From NCBI RefSeq assembly GCF_024347055.1, contig NZ_AP024895.1, forward strand, positions 992,001 through 1,056,000: DNA of 64,000 bases. Direction: 5' to 3'. The stretch's first letter is position 1. Each line of letters begins with the position of its first letter. This stretch comes from Vibrio porteresiae DSM 19223. Its GTDB lineage: Bacteria > Pseudomonadota > Gammaproteobacteria > Enterobacterales > Vibrionaceae. Position numbers and translations under genes: made by a program. Below are positions 23,768 through 33,374 of the stretch, in pieces. The notes beneath the pieces were generated by a model. It made no database searches. It was not told the origin of the DNA and saw nothing but the letters and a program-made list of their open reading frames with translations.

Positions 23768-25216
23768 TTACGCAGAACTTCTCTCTGACGCAATCGCAAT
23801 ACCTGATTCTTCTTCTACTTCAGCTGCTGTTGCTGTTGGCTCACATTTATCAACGAACCAACCCATGTACGAACAGAAGATAGTAATGGCGATACACACA
23901 AAGCTTAACCACATAAATGGCGCATAAGAGAGTGTTGCTACACCTAAGATGCTTGCCATATAAATGCCGTTATCACTCCAAGGCACCATACCTGAGGTCA
24001 ATGTGCCGCCAAATTCTGCGTTACGAGATAAGTTCTTACGTTGATAACCAAGACGATCGTAATTTTTCGCGCAAATTTTAGGTGTCAGAATCAGAGATAC
24101 GTACATGGCTGAACCAAATACGTTACCTAAGAATGCTGTACCAATAGTGCTGGTTGCTAACGAGCCAGAGCTCTTAATGCGGTGTTCAAACAGTTTAGCG
24201 ATGGTTTCTAAAACACCAACGCGATCCAGTAGACCACCAAAACCGAGACCGAATACGATAACCGCAACCGAGCCTAGCATAGAGGACATACCACCACGGT
24301 TTAGGATTGAGTCGATAAACGGTACGCCTGATTCGATGCTAAAAGGTGCCCAAGCCGTTTTAAACGCCTGTAGGAAATCGACATCTTGAATCATGACTGC
24401 CCAGATAATGCCCAGCAGTGAGCCAAAACTGATGACTGGGAATGAAGGCATACGCATCGCAAGTAAACCCAGCACGATCAGTACAGGCACAAACGAATAC
24501 GGTGTAATGTAGAACTGCTGCTCCATCGAGTGCATGACGTTTTGCACTTGTGACATATCAACATTGCCTGAGTAGTGGAACCCAAACAAGGTAAACATAA
24601 TCGCAGTAATCACGTAACTAATGGATGCAATTGGCAGCATCCCTTTAATATGTTCAACGACTTCAACGTTAGACATACTGGATGCCAAAATAACCGAGTC
24701 GGAAAGTGGTGACATCTTGTCGCCAAAATAACAACCCGATAGCACTGCGCCAGCTGTAATTGGAGCTGGAACGCCCAATCCTTGTCCAATCCCCATCATC
24801 GCGATACCTGCAGTGCCTGCAGAACCCCAAGATGTTCCTGTTGCAAGTGCGGTAAGAGAACAAATTACCATCGTTGCTAATAGGAAAATGGATGGGTGAA
24901 TGGCTTTTAAACCATAGTAAATAATGGTTGGAACAATACCACCTGAAATCCAGGTACCAACCAGAGCACCAACTGCTAAAAGTATTAAAACGGCACCTAG
25001 ACCGTTTGAGATCCCATTTAGCGCTGCTTTTTCCAAGTCTTGGTACTTATGACCAAGGCGAATTCCCAGTACCATAATGATAAACCAGCCGATATACAGA
25101 GCTAGTTGGATTGGTAGGTCTAATTTTGAAGTAAAAGAAAAAGCTAACACTAAAAACAACCCTAGCGCGACTACCACTTGTAGCACGCTAGGTAAGCGTT
25201 TTGGGGCCTGTGCCAT
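23768..25216 (-). CDS. nhaC: Na+/H+ antiporter NhaC
   Basis: A 482-residue protein with about 11 membrane segments. Family signs include LATGTSWGSAGTAGIAMMGI, SGCYFGDKMSPLSDS and GGTLTSGMVPWSDNG. NhaC antiporters export sodium in exchange for protons and contribute to pH and salt tolerance, expected in a marine organism. The hydrophilic C-terminus (TATAAEVEEESG) is cytoplasmic. Divergent from asd. Confidence 0.92.
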   Translation of the reverse strand: MAQAPKRLPSVLQVVVALGLFLVLAFSFTSKLDLPIQLALYIGWFIIMVLGIRLGHKYQDLEKAALNGISNGLGAVLILLAVGALVGTWISGGIVPTIIYYGLKAIHPSIFLLATMVICSLTALATGTSWGSAGTAGIAMMGIGQGLGVPAPITAGAVLSGCYFGDKMSPLSDSVILASSMSNVEVVEHIKGMLPIASISYVITAIMFTLFGFHYSGNVDMSQVQNVMHSMEQQFYITPYSFVPVLIVLGLLAMRMPSFPVISFGSLLGIIWAVMIQDVDFLQAFKTAWAPFSIESGVPFIDSILNRGGMSSMLGSVAVIVFGLGFGGLLDRVGVLETIAKLFEHRIKSSGSLATSTIGTAFLGNVFGSAMYVSLILTPKICAKNYDRLGYQRKNLSRNAEFGGTLTSGMVPWSDNGIYMASILGVATLSYAPFMWLSFVCIAITIFCSYMGWFVDKCEPTATAAEVEEESGIAIASERSSA

Positions 25217-25652
25217 TATATATGCCTCTTTTCGAATGAATATGCCAATGGGTGAACAAGGAACCTATTCCAAAGTACGCGGCACTGTACCCTAATTGAA
25301 TAAATATATCGAGTTTTAGCGTAGGAAATGTGATTCGGTAAGTCGTTTTGGTTAAATTTTAGTGCTAAATGTTGTTATATGTGGACTAAGTCGAAATAAA
25401 ATTTTATGTAATGTATAAGCGGCGTGTTACTGGTGGCAGTACGGTAAATTCTTGAGCATTTTTATGGGGAAAAAGTAGGGTAAAAAGGAGAAATAGTGGC
25501 TGTTTTACCTATTTGAGTGGAGAGTCTGGGCAAATCCTATTCGTTAGGCACAAAAACTTTGGGTTTTTATCAAGAAACGCTTGAGATTTTATGCTGAACC
25601 ACTTATAGATGGAGTTACTTTTTTTTTCGGAGATGACACGGAGAGTAATAGA
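25217..25652. promoter_or_regulatory. Divergent promoter region nhaC/asd
   Basis: About 435 bp, AT-rich, without a gene. I looked for a lysine riboswitch, known upstream of nhaC and asd genes in some bacteria, and could not find its conserved core on either strand. Confidence 0.4.
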
Positions 25653-26768
25653 ATGAGAGTTGGTCTTGTTGGTTGGCGCGGTATGGTTGGTTCTGTACTG
25701 ATGCAACGTATGGTTGAAGAAGGCGATTTTGACCTGATCGAACCCGTATTTTTCAGTACTTCACAGATTGGTATTGCTGCGCCTAACTTTGGTAAAGAAG
25801 CAGGCCTACTTCAAGATGCATTCGATATTGAAAGCTTGAAGAAATTGGATGCCGTGATCACCTGTCAAGGTGGTAGCTACACTGAGAAGGTTTACCCAGA
25901 GCTGCGTAAAGCAGGTTGGAAAGGTTACTGGATCGATGCAGCTTCAACACTGCGTATGGCTGATGACGCAATTATTACTCTTGACCCAGTTAACCTAAAA
26001 CAGATTCAAAATGGCATTCACAAAGGTACCAATACTTTTGTTGGTGGTAACTGTACTGTTAGCTTGATGCTAATGGGTCTAGGTGGCCTATTTGAACGCG
26101 GTTTGGTTGAGTGGATGAGTGCCATGACTTACCAAGCAGCTTCAGGTGCTGGTGCGCAAAACATGCGTGAACTGATTTCTCAAATGGGTGTGATTGCAGA
26201 TTCAGTGAGTTCTGAATTGGCAAATCCAGCCAGCTCAATTTTGGATATCGACCGTAAAGTAGCAGAAACGATGCGTTCATCTAGTTTTCCAACCGCACAA
26301 TTTGGCGTGCCATTGGCGGGCTCTTTGATTCCTTGGATCGACGTAAAACGCGAAAACGGTCAAAGTAAAGAAGAGTGGAAAGCCGGCGCTGAAGCGAACA
26401 AGATTCTAGGTATTCAAGATTCACCTGTACTGATCGATGGTACTTGTGTGCGTATCGGTGCAATGCGTTGTCACTCTCAAGCATTGACTATCAAGTTGAA
26501 ACAGAATGTTCCGCTAGATGAAATCGAAGAGATGATCGCGTCACACAACCAATGGGTGAAAGTGATTCCAAATGATCGCGACATTACAGCTAAAGAGCTA
26601 TCACCAGCAAAAGTAACTGGTACTCTTTCTGTTCCAGTTGGTCGTCTGCGTAAGATGAGCATGGGTGATGATTTCCTTAATGCTTTCACTGTTGGTGACC
26701 AATTACTTTGGGGCGCTGCAGAACCTCTACGTCGTACACTTCGCATCATTCTTGCTGAAAAGCACTAA
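25653..26768 (+). CDS. asd: Aspartate-semialdehyde dehydrogenase
   Basis: A 371-residue enzyme reducing aspartyl phosphate to aspartate semialdehyde, the branch point to lysine, diaminopimelate, threonine and methionine. The ATG at 25653 (GGAG upstream) gives the canonical start MRVGLVGWRGMVGSVL with the NADP-binding glycine motif. The reading frame is open further upstream but without family similarity. The catalytic Cys is in FVGGNCTVSLM (about residue 134), and RIGAMRCHSQALTIKL holds the substrate Arg and acid/base His. It is of the Gram-negative (E. coli-like) type by length. Confidence 0.96.
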   Translation: MRVGLVGWRGMVGSVLMQRMVEEGDFDLIEPVFFSTSQIGIAAPNFGKEAGLLQDAFDIESLKKLDAVITCQGGSYTEKVYPELRKAGWKGYWIDAASTLRMADDAIITLDPVNLKQIQNGIHKGTNTFVGGNCTVSLMLMGLGGLFERGLVEWMSAMTYQAASGAGAQNMRELISQMGVIADSVSSELANPASSILDIDRKVAETMRSSSFPTAQFGVPLAGSLIPWIDVKRENGQSKEEWKAGAEANKILGIQDSPVLIDGTCVRIGAMRCHSQALTIKLKQNVPLDEIEEMIASHNQWVKVIPNDRDITAKELSPAKVTGTLSVPVGRLRKMSMGDDFLNAFTVGDQLLWGAAEPLRRTLRIILAEKH

Positions 26769-26823
26769 TGTGAAATCATCATTTCTCATTAATAAATGAG
26801 AAGTGATGGGTTATCTCCTAAAC

Positions 26824-26850
26824 AAAAAAGCGCCTTTATGGCGCTTTTTT
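26824..26850 (+). terminator. Bidirectional terminator between asd and marC
   Basis: AAAAAAGCGCC and GGCGCTTTTTT with a TTTAT loop; symmetric A and T runs. Confidence 0.88.
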
Positions 26851-26908
26851 GTTTCTATTTTTGAGCATTTGCATCGACTGACAAGGCTGCAAGCAAGAGT
26901 GTCATTGG

Positions 26909-27547
26909 TTAACCTAAACCAGGCAAAAGCCCACGCAAGCCATTGGTGATGAATTCAATACCCAACGAACCCAAGATTAAGCCCATGATACGGGTAATAA
27001 CGTTGATGCCCGTTTGGCCTAACAAACGTACGATATAAGGTGCTGAGCGAAATAAAAGCCAGCTTGCGAAACTAAAGATGACAATCGTGAGAACGATGCC
27101 CATGGTGTCCCATGTACCCGGATAGCGCGCGCCATAAACGATGGTTGAACTGATGGCACCAGGACCTGCCATTAAAGGCATTGCCAGTGGTACAACACCA
27201 ACTTGTTCACGGCTGATGTATTCGTTCTTTTCTTGTTTGTTTTGTTTATCTTCCCCCAATTTACCGCTCATCATGGAAAATGCGATGCTCATCAGCAGCA
27301 TACCGCCAGCAACGCGGAAAGAATCAAGGGAAATACTAAACATATCCAGCAGCATTTGGCCGCCGATCAAAGCACAAGTCAAAATGATCGCCACAGAGAC
27401 ATTCGCAGTAATAGCGGTTTTACTGCGTTCTTCTGGTGACATGTGACTGGTCAATGAGACGAACACAGGCATGATGCCGACAGGGTTCACTGCGGCAACA
27501 AGGCCAAGAAAAAATTGAAGAAAAATAGCGAACTCAATGCTGCTCAT
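26909..27547 (-). CDS. MarC/YchE family inner membrane protein
   Basis: A 212-residue protein with six membrane segments. Characteristic stretches are NPVGIMPVFVSLT, RVAGGMLLMSIAFSMMSG and PLAMPLMAGPGAISS. The family (MarC, YchE, YhgN) has no proven function; an earlier link to antibiotic resistance was withdrawn. Its place next to and divergent from adhE matches E. coli ychE. Confidence 0.9.
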   Translation of the reverse strand: MSSIEFAIFLQFFLGLVAAVNPVGIMPVFVSLTSHMSPEERSKTAITANVSVAIILTCALIGGQMLLDMFSISLDSFRVAGGMLLMSIAFSMMSGKLGEDKQNKQEKNEYISREQVGVVPLAMPLMAGPGAISSTIVYGARYPGTWDTMGIVLTIVIFSFASWLLFRSAPYIVRLLGQTGINVITRIMGLILGSLGIEFITNGLRGLLPGLG

Positions 27548-28217
27548 GAAGGCTCTCTCTATTAATAATGAAGAACAACAAAACGGCGCTAATGTAAGGC
27601 AAACTGTGACTAACGACGAATGAAAAAAATTGTAGCCAATTTGACAGCCAGCATTACAAAAAATAATGGGTAGTTTATGTAAACGGGCGCTCCGTCAATT
27701 TAGAGTGACTTAATACAATAGCGTGACGAAATGATTCATCACTGAGACATACTGAAAAACGACAAATATGGTTACTTTTTATAGGGTATTTTGTGAATCT
27801 TTTGTTTGACCAAGGTAGCGAAACGGTGTTTAGATATACCCCCAGTAGCACATCGTTAATGAGGTGCGGTTGTTCACTTGTAGCAAAATGAAACTTTTTG
27901 GAACAGAGATGTCTTATTTTTATTAGTTGTTTCTAAAATGGTCATCTTTGTGACTTTTGTTCATAAATAAAAATTCTTTTAAATCAACATCTTATATATT
28001 TTTTCTTCGAGTAATAAAATTTGTGTGTTTTTAATTGGCGGAACTGATCTTAGTCAATTTTTTTCGAGGAGCGAAATATTATACTCAAGCCATAAAAGCG
28101 ATTTACTAAGTGTCTTGTTTGCTCAGTGTCTTGTTAGTTAAGTTGTTGATAGATTGGCGTTACTAGGAAGCGAATACTTAATAAAAAGTTTTTAATTTTA
28201 AATTTAGGAGATTCATT
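27548..28217. promoter_or_regulatory. Long leader/promoter region of adhE
   Basis: 670 bp without a gene between divergent marC and adhE. AT-rich, several possible -10 boxes, and a clear TTAGGAG Shine-Dalgarno directly before adhE. A long untranslated leader is known for E. coli adhE. I see no certain operator. Confidence 0.45.
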
Positions 28218-30971
28218 ATGCCTGTTACAAATTTGGCTGAACTCGACGCTCTTGTTGCCCGTGTTAAAAAAGCACAAGCGGAATTCGCAACTTACTCTCA
28301 GGAGCAAGTTGATAAGATTTTCCGCGCTGCATCACTTGCTGCGAACCAAGCTCGAATTCCTTTGGCACAACAAGCGGTTGCAGAGTCTGGTATGGGTATC
28401 GTCGAAGACAAAGTAATCAAAAACCACTTTGCTTCTGAGTATATCTACAACAAATACAAAGACGAACAAACTTGTGGTGTGCTTGAAGTTGATGACAGCA
28501 TGGGCACCATGACCATTGCAGAACCTGTGGGCATTATCTGTGGTATCGTCCCAACAACAAACCCAACTTCAACCGCTATCTTCAAATCTCTCATCTCTCT
28601 AAAAACACGTAACGGTATTATTTTCTCTCCACACCCACGTGCTAAACACTCTACTAATGATGCTGCGAAACTGGTACTTGATGCTGCTGTTGCTGCTGGT
28701 GCACCTAAAGACATCATCGGTTGGATTGATGAACCTTCTGTAGAACTCTCTAACGCGTTGATGCGTCATAATGACATCGCATTGATCCTTGCAACTGGTG
28801 GTCCAGGCATGGTGAAAGCGGCTTACTCTTCAGGTAAACCAGCTATCGGTGTGGGCGCTGGTAACGTTCCTGTCGTTATCGACGAAACTGCAGACATCAA
28901 ACGTGCAGTGGCTTCTGTTCTTATGTCTAAAACCTTCGATAACGGTGTGGTATGTGCTTCTGAACAAGCCGTTATCGTTGTTGATGCGGTTTACGAAGAA
29001 GTTAAACAACGTTTTGCTTCTCATAAAGCTTACGTTCTAAGCAAAGACGAAGCGGCAAAAGTGCGTAACGTACTGCTTATTGATGGCGCGTTGAACGCAA
29101 AAATTGTGGGTCAACCAGCCACTAAAATTGCGGAAATGGCAGGCGTAGCCGTTCCTTCTGATACTAAAGTACTTATCGGTGAAGGTTTGCATGGCAAAGT
29201 GTCTACTGAAGATGCCTTTGCTCATGAAAAATTGTCTCCAACACTGGGTATGTTCCGTGCGGATAACTTTGAAGATGCGGTAGAACAAGCTATCCATATG
29301 GTTGAGATTGGTGGTATCGGTCATACATCTGGTCTTTACACTGACCAAGACGCTAACCAAGACCGTATTCTATACTTCGGTAACAAACTGAAAACTGCAC
29401 GTATTTTGATTAACATCCCAACCACTCACGGTGGTATCGGTGACTTGTACAACTTCAACGTTGCACCTTCACTGACTTTGGGTTGTGGCTCTTGGGGTGG
29501 TAACTCAATCTCTGAAAACGTGGGTCCAAAACACCTAATCAACAAAAAAATCGTAGCAAAACGAGCAGAGAACATGTTGTGGCATAAACTTCCAAAATCA
29601 GTTTACTTCCGCCGTGGTAGCCTGCCAGTTGCACTGAGTGACTTGGAAGGCAAAAAACGTGCATTCCTAGTAACCGACCGCTTCCTATTTAACAACGGCT
29701 ACTCAGACGAGATTGTTGAATTGTTGAAAGCTCAAGGCATGGAAGTGCAAACTTTCTATGAAGTAGAAGCTGACCCAACCCTTTCTATCGTGAAGAAAGG
29801 TGCAGAACAGATGAACAGCTTCAAACCTGATGTGATTCTTGCTCTTGGTGGTGGTTCACCAATGGACGCTGCAAAAATCATGTGGGTTATGTACGAACAC
29901 CCAGAAACTGAATTTGAAGAACTCGCAATGCGTTTTATGGATATCCGTAAACGTATCTACAAATTCCCTAAAATGGGTCAAAAAGCAGAGCTTGTTTGTA
30001 TCACTACTACTTCTGGTACGGGTTCTGAAGTAACTCCATTTGCGGTCGTAACTGACGATGAAACCGGCGCGAAATACCCACTAGCTGACTACGAATTGAC
30101 ACCAAACATGGCAATCGTTGATGCTAACTTGGTAATGAACATGCCTAAATCTCTAACTGCTTTCGGTGGTTATGATGCGGTAGTTCACGCTCTTGAAGCT
30201 TATGTTTCTGTCATGGCGAGTGAATACTCAGATGGTCAAGCGCTACAAGCTCTGAAACTGTTGAAAGAGTACCTACCATCAAGCTATGCAAATGGTGCGA
30301 AAGACCCAATCGCTCGTGAACGTGTCCATAATGCGGCTACTATCGCTGGTATCGCTTTCGCGAACGCCTTCTTGGGTGTATGTCACTCAATGGCGCACAA
30401 ACTGGGTGCTGAATTCCATATTCCACACGGTTTAGCTAACGCGTTGCTAATGGAAAACGTGGTTCGTTACAACGCGAACGACAACCCAACTAAACAAACT
30501 GCTTTCTCTCAATACGACCGTCCACAAGCACGTCGTCGTTATGCAGAAGTGGCTGAACATCTAGGTTTAGCTAAACCTGGTGACCATACTGCAGAGAAAA
30601 TCCAAGCATTGGTCACTTGGCTAAATGAACTTAAAGTGGCGCTAGACATCCCAATGTCTATCCAAGCTGCTGGTGTGAACGAAGCTGACTTCCTTGCAAA
30701 ATTGGATGAACTTGCAGTAGAGGCATTCGATGACCAATGTACTGGTGCAAACCCACGTTACCCATTGATCAGCGAATTGAAAGAAGTTCTGATTGCTTCT
30801 TACTACGGTAAAGCTTACGTAGAGGGTGAAACTTTCGAAGGTACTACCGTAATTAAGAAAAAAGCTGACCAAGTGGAAGCGGTAAAACGCGCTCACGAAG
30901 CAGCGAAAGCTGAAGCCGCTGCTAAAGACAAATCTGTTAAAGCAGCGAAAAAAAGCAAAACTGAAGCGTAA
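28218..30971 (+). CDS. adhE: Bifunctional acetaldehyde-CoA/alcohol dehydrogenase
   Basis: A 917-residue fusion. The N-terminal aldehyde dehydrogenase half (to about 440) converts acetyl-CoA to acetaldehyde; the catalytic Cys is in NGVVCASEQAV (about residue 245). The C-terminal iron-dependent alcohol dehydrogenase half (about 455-870) shows GGGSPMDAAK, GTGSEVTPFAV and the metal-binding HSMAHKLGAEFHIPHGLAN. It makes ethanol in fermentation and forms long filaments (spirosomes) in other bacteria. An extra tail of about 35 residues rich in Lys and Ala closes the protein. Single-gene unit. Confidence 0.97.
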   Translation: MPVTNLAELDALVARVKKAQAEFATYSQEQVDKIFRAASLAANQARIPLAQQAVAESGMGIVEDKVIKNHFASEYIYNKYKDEQTCGVLEVDDSMGTMTIAEPVGIICGIVPTTNPTSTAIFKSLISLKTRNGIIFSPHPRAKHSTNDAAKLVLDAAVAAGAPKDIIGWIDEPSVELSNALMRHNDIALILATGGPGMVKAAYSSGKPAIGVGAGNVPVVIDETADIKRAVASVLMSKTFDNGVVCASEQAVIVVDAVYEEVKQRFASHKAYVLSKDEAAKVRNVLLIDGALNAKIVGQPATKIAEMAGVAVPSDTKVLIGEGLHGKVSTEDAFAHEKLSPTLGMFRADNFEDAVEQAIHMVEIGGIGHTSGLYTDQDANQDRILYFGNKLKTARILINIPTTHGGIGDLYNFNVAPSLTLGCGSWGGNSISENVGPKHLINKKIVAKRAENMLWHKLPKSVYFRRGSLPVALSDLEGKKRAFLVTDRFLFNNGYSDEIVELLKAQGMEVQTFYEVEADPTLSIVKKGAEQMNSFKPDVILALGGGSPMDAAKIMWVMYEHPETEFEELAMRFMDIRKRIYKFPKMGQKAELVCITTTSGTGSEVTPFAVVTDDETGAKYPLADYELTPNMAIVDANLVMNMPKSLTAFGGYDAVVHALEAYVSVMASEYSDGQALQALKLLKEYLPSSYANGAKDPIARERVHNAATIAGIAFANAFLGVCHSMAHKLGAEFHIPHGLANALLMENVVRYNANDNPTKQTAFSQYDRPQARRRYAEVAEHLGLAKPGDHTAEKIQALVTWLNELKVALDIPMSIQAAGVNEADFLAKLDELAVEAFDDQCTGANPRYPLISELKEVLIASYYGKAYVEGETFEGTTVIKKKADQVEAVKRAHEAAKAEAAAKDKSVKAAKKSKTEA

Positions 30972-31003
30972 TACGCTCCATTAAGTTCATATATCTCTAA
31001 GAT

Positions 31004-31031
31004 AAAGCCCCACGCTGTGGGGCTTTTTTTG
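31004..31031 (+). terminator. Terminator of adhE
   Basis: AAAGCCCCAC and GTGGGGCTTT around GCT, followed by T. Confidence 0.9.
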
Positions 31032-31455
31032 TTTGCTCTGCAAAGCTAGCAAAACCGTCCCTTGAATTCCCTTATGGGGACAGGCACCCTAAGATAGCCA
31101 AAATTGCTTATAGAGATCAGAGGGCTAGATTACTTCATCCGAATAGCTCGTATTCCTCTAACGGTTAATTATTACGAGTACCGGCGTGTGAATGGGTAGG
31201 GGAAGTGGTGGCTCCTTATTAGAAAAACACACCGTATTTTGCTCACCTAGACGTAATGAAAAGTTATCCATTAGGTACGGCTCCCAAATGATCTACTTAC
31301 CGTGTTTTAAGTCATGTTCAATAGAGAGAGTGACTGGTCATATAGAAAATTGGGCCTGTAAGTAGCCCTATTGCCGTTTAAAGAAATTAAGTTGACATGA
31401 GTCGCAAAGATTAACCTTTATCCCAAGGGAGGGCTTAGAGGCGTTATTAGCGATA
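31032..31455. other. Intergenic region between adhE and sulP with one REP-like motif
   Basis: About 420 bp without a supported gene. GGGGACAGGCACC at 31076-31088 is the complement of the GTGCCTGTCC units near 52150-52205. The rest shows no frame of interest. Confidence 0.45.
31076..31088 (-). repeat. REP-like motif
   Basis: GGGGACAGGCACC; the complement shares GTGCCTGTCC with two units at 52151-52160 and 52196-52205. Confidence 0.45.
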
Positions 31456-31485
31456 GGAATAAAAAATCCCCGCGAAGCGGGGATT
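31456..31485 (-). terminator. Terminator of the sulP gene
   Basis: On the minus strand AATCCCCGC and GCGGGGATT with a TTC loop, followed by TTTTTATT. Confidence 0.87.
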
Positions 31486-31497
31486 GAGAGTCGTTGT

Positions 31498-33057
31498 CTA
31501 GCCAGCTAACACGTTGGTTGCGACTTTATAAGTTGGGTCATCTTTTACGTCGATCTCGATGAGGGCACCTGCTTTTTCAAGTAGGGTGCGGCAATCTGGG
31601 CTTAAATGACGTAAATGTACTTTCTTATTCAAATGAGAGTAACGTTCAGCGATGGTTTGAATCGCTTCAATTGCGGAGTGGTCAACAACACGAGATTGTG
31701 CGAAATCGATGATTACTTGGTCTGGATCATCCGCTGCATTAAACAGCTCTAAGAAATTCGCTGCAGAGCCAAAGAAAATAGGACCGTTAATTTTGTATTC
31801 TTTGCTGCCATCTTCTTTGATTTGGCTAACCGCATGAATTTGTTTTGCATGTTGCCATGCAAACATCAGTGCTGATGCAACGATGCCTACACCTACGGCA
31901 ATAGCAAGGTCGGTAAATACCGTCACGACTGTAACCAGCACAATCACAAAGAAATCTTGTTTTGGTACGCGGCGCGCCAGTTTAAAGGTCGCCCATTCAA
32001 ACGTACCAATCACCACCATAAACATCACACCAACTAGGGCTGCGAGAGGGATCATTTCGATCAGTGACGAAGTAAATAGAATAAATACCAATAACCCCAC
32101 CGCTGCCGTAATACCTGATAAGCGACCACGACCGCCAGAGTTGGTATTGATCATCGATTGGCCGATCATTGCGCAGCCGCCCATTGCCCCAAACATAGAA
32201 CAACTGATGTTCGCAATACCTTGACCAATACATTCGCGATTTGACTGACCGCGAGTGTTGGTCATTTCATCAATAACGGTCAAAGTTAGAAGTGACTCAA
32301 TTAAGCCCACTGCAGCCAAAATGACTGAATAAGGAAGAATGATTTTCAGTGTCTCGAAAGTCATTGGTACGCTAGGTAGAGCAAACGTTGGCAAGTTGCC
32401 AGCGAGTGTGGCGTTGTCGTTACCAGACATAGTACGCAGGAAGTCGACAACAGTGCGGGTGTCTAAGCCAAGCACCTGAACTAAAACCGTGATTGAGATA
32501 ATCGCAACCAGTGATGAAGGCACTGCTTTGGTTAGCTTAGGTAAGAAATGAATAATGGCCATCGTTAGGGCAACTAACCCCAACATAATGATCATCTTAT
32601 CGGTAGGTAACCAAGTGAGAAGACCTGCTGCGTTAGGCATTTTAAATTGCCCAAGCTGAGCTAAGAAAATGACAATCGCTAAACCGTTAACAAAACCAAT
32701 CATCACCGGTGTTGGTACGATACGGATAAATTTCCCGAGCTTAAATACGCCCGCCAAAATCTGCAAAATACCCGTGAGCAATATCGCAGCAAACAGATAT
32801 TGCAACCCATGCTGAGCAACTAAGCTGACCATGACGACAGCCATTGCACCTGTAGCACCAGAGATCATGCCAGGACGGCCACCGAAAATGGAGGTCATCA
32901 GGCCAACAAGAAATGCGGCATAAAGACCGACCATAGGATCGACGCCAGCGACAAATGAGAAGGCTACCGCTTCAGGTACGAGTGCCAGCGCGACGGTAAG
33001 TCCAGATAGCACATCATTTTTTATTGAATGCTTTGATAACGTTGGGGATTCGAGCAT
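31498..33057 (-). CDS. SulP-family anion transporter with STAS domain
   Basis: A 519-residue protein: about 10-12 membrane segments of the SLC26/SulP fold (VALALVPEAVAFSFVAGV at the start, GGRPGMISGATGAMAVV following), then a cytoplasmic STAS domain (about 400-510, with VIIDFAQSRVVDHSAIEAI). Members carry sulfate, bicarbonate or dicarboxylates; a bicarbonate role (BicA-like) or sulfate role cannot be decided from the sequence. Single gene with its own terminator. Confidence 0.92.
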   Translation of the reverse strand: MLESPTLSKHSIKNDVLSGLTVALALVPEAVAFSFVAGVDPMVGLYAAFLVGLMTSIFGGRPGMISGATGAMAVVMVSLVAQHGLQYLFAAILLTGILQILAGVFKLGKFIRIVPTPVMIGFVNGLAIVIFLAQLGQFKMPNAAGLLTWLPTDKMIIMLGLVALTMAIIHFLPKLTKAVPSSLVAIISITVLVQVLGLDTRTVVDFLRTMSGNDNATLAGNLPTFALPSVPMTFETLKIILPYSVILAAVGLIESLLTLTVIDEMTNTRGQSNRECIGQGIANISCSMFGAMGGCAMIGQSMINTNSGGRGRLSGITAAVGLLVFILFTSSLIEMIPLAALVGVMFMVVIGTFEWATFKLARRVPKQDFFVIVLVTVVTVFTDLAIAVGVGIVASALMFAWQHAKQIHAVSQIKEDGSKEYKINGPIFFGSAANFLELFNAADDPDQVIIDFAQSRVVDHSAIEAIQTIAERYSHLNKKVHLRHLSPDCRTLLEKAGALIEIDVKDDPTYKVATNVLAG

Positions 33058-33331
33058 ATTGATGGTTACTTACTTGTTAAGGGGGCTAATCGTATGGGGA
33101 GAAAATTAAATGGACCAAGCAAAATAGCGCATTTTTGCTGATGAACATAACACTTACCCCAGTAGAACCGCGGATGCTACAGAAATGTTAGCGGGAGTTC
33201 AATATACAATCAGAATTATACCTCTCCCGAGTTAACCTTCGAGCAAAGGTAGATGAACAGAACCTATTTAGCTGCGTCTGTTGGATGAGTGATATGGAGT
33301 GCATGTTGAATTTGGTTTATTCGCCCAAAAG
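33058..33331. promoter_or_regulatory. sulP promoter region
   Basis: About 270 bp, no gene. Holds the minus-strand sulP promoter. Confidence 0.4.
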
Positions 33332-33355
33332 AAAAGGCTGCCGAAGCAGCCTTTT
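33332..33355 (-). terminator. Terminator of rne
   Basis: AAAAGGCTGC and GCAGCCTTTT with a CGAA (TTCG on the minus strand) loop, followed on the minus strand by CTTTT. Confidence 0.85.
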
Positions 33356-33374
33356 GGATTGGTACAAAGTGGAA

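Noticed and set aside
25217..25652. Lysine riboswitch upstream of nhaC or asd
   Set aside because: The conserved core elements of the L box are not found on either strand.
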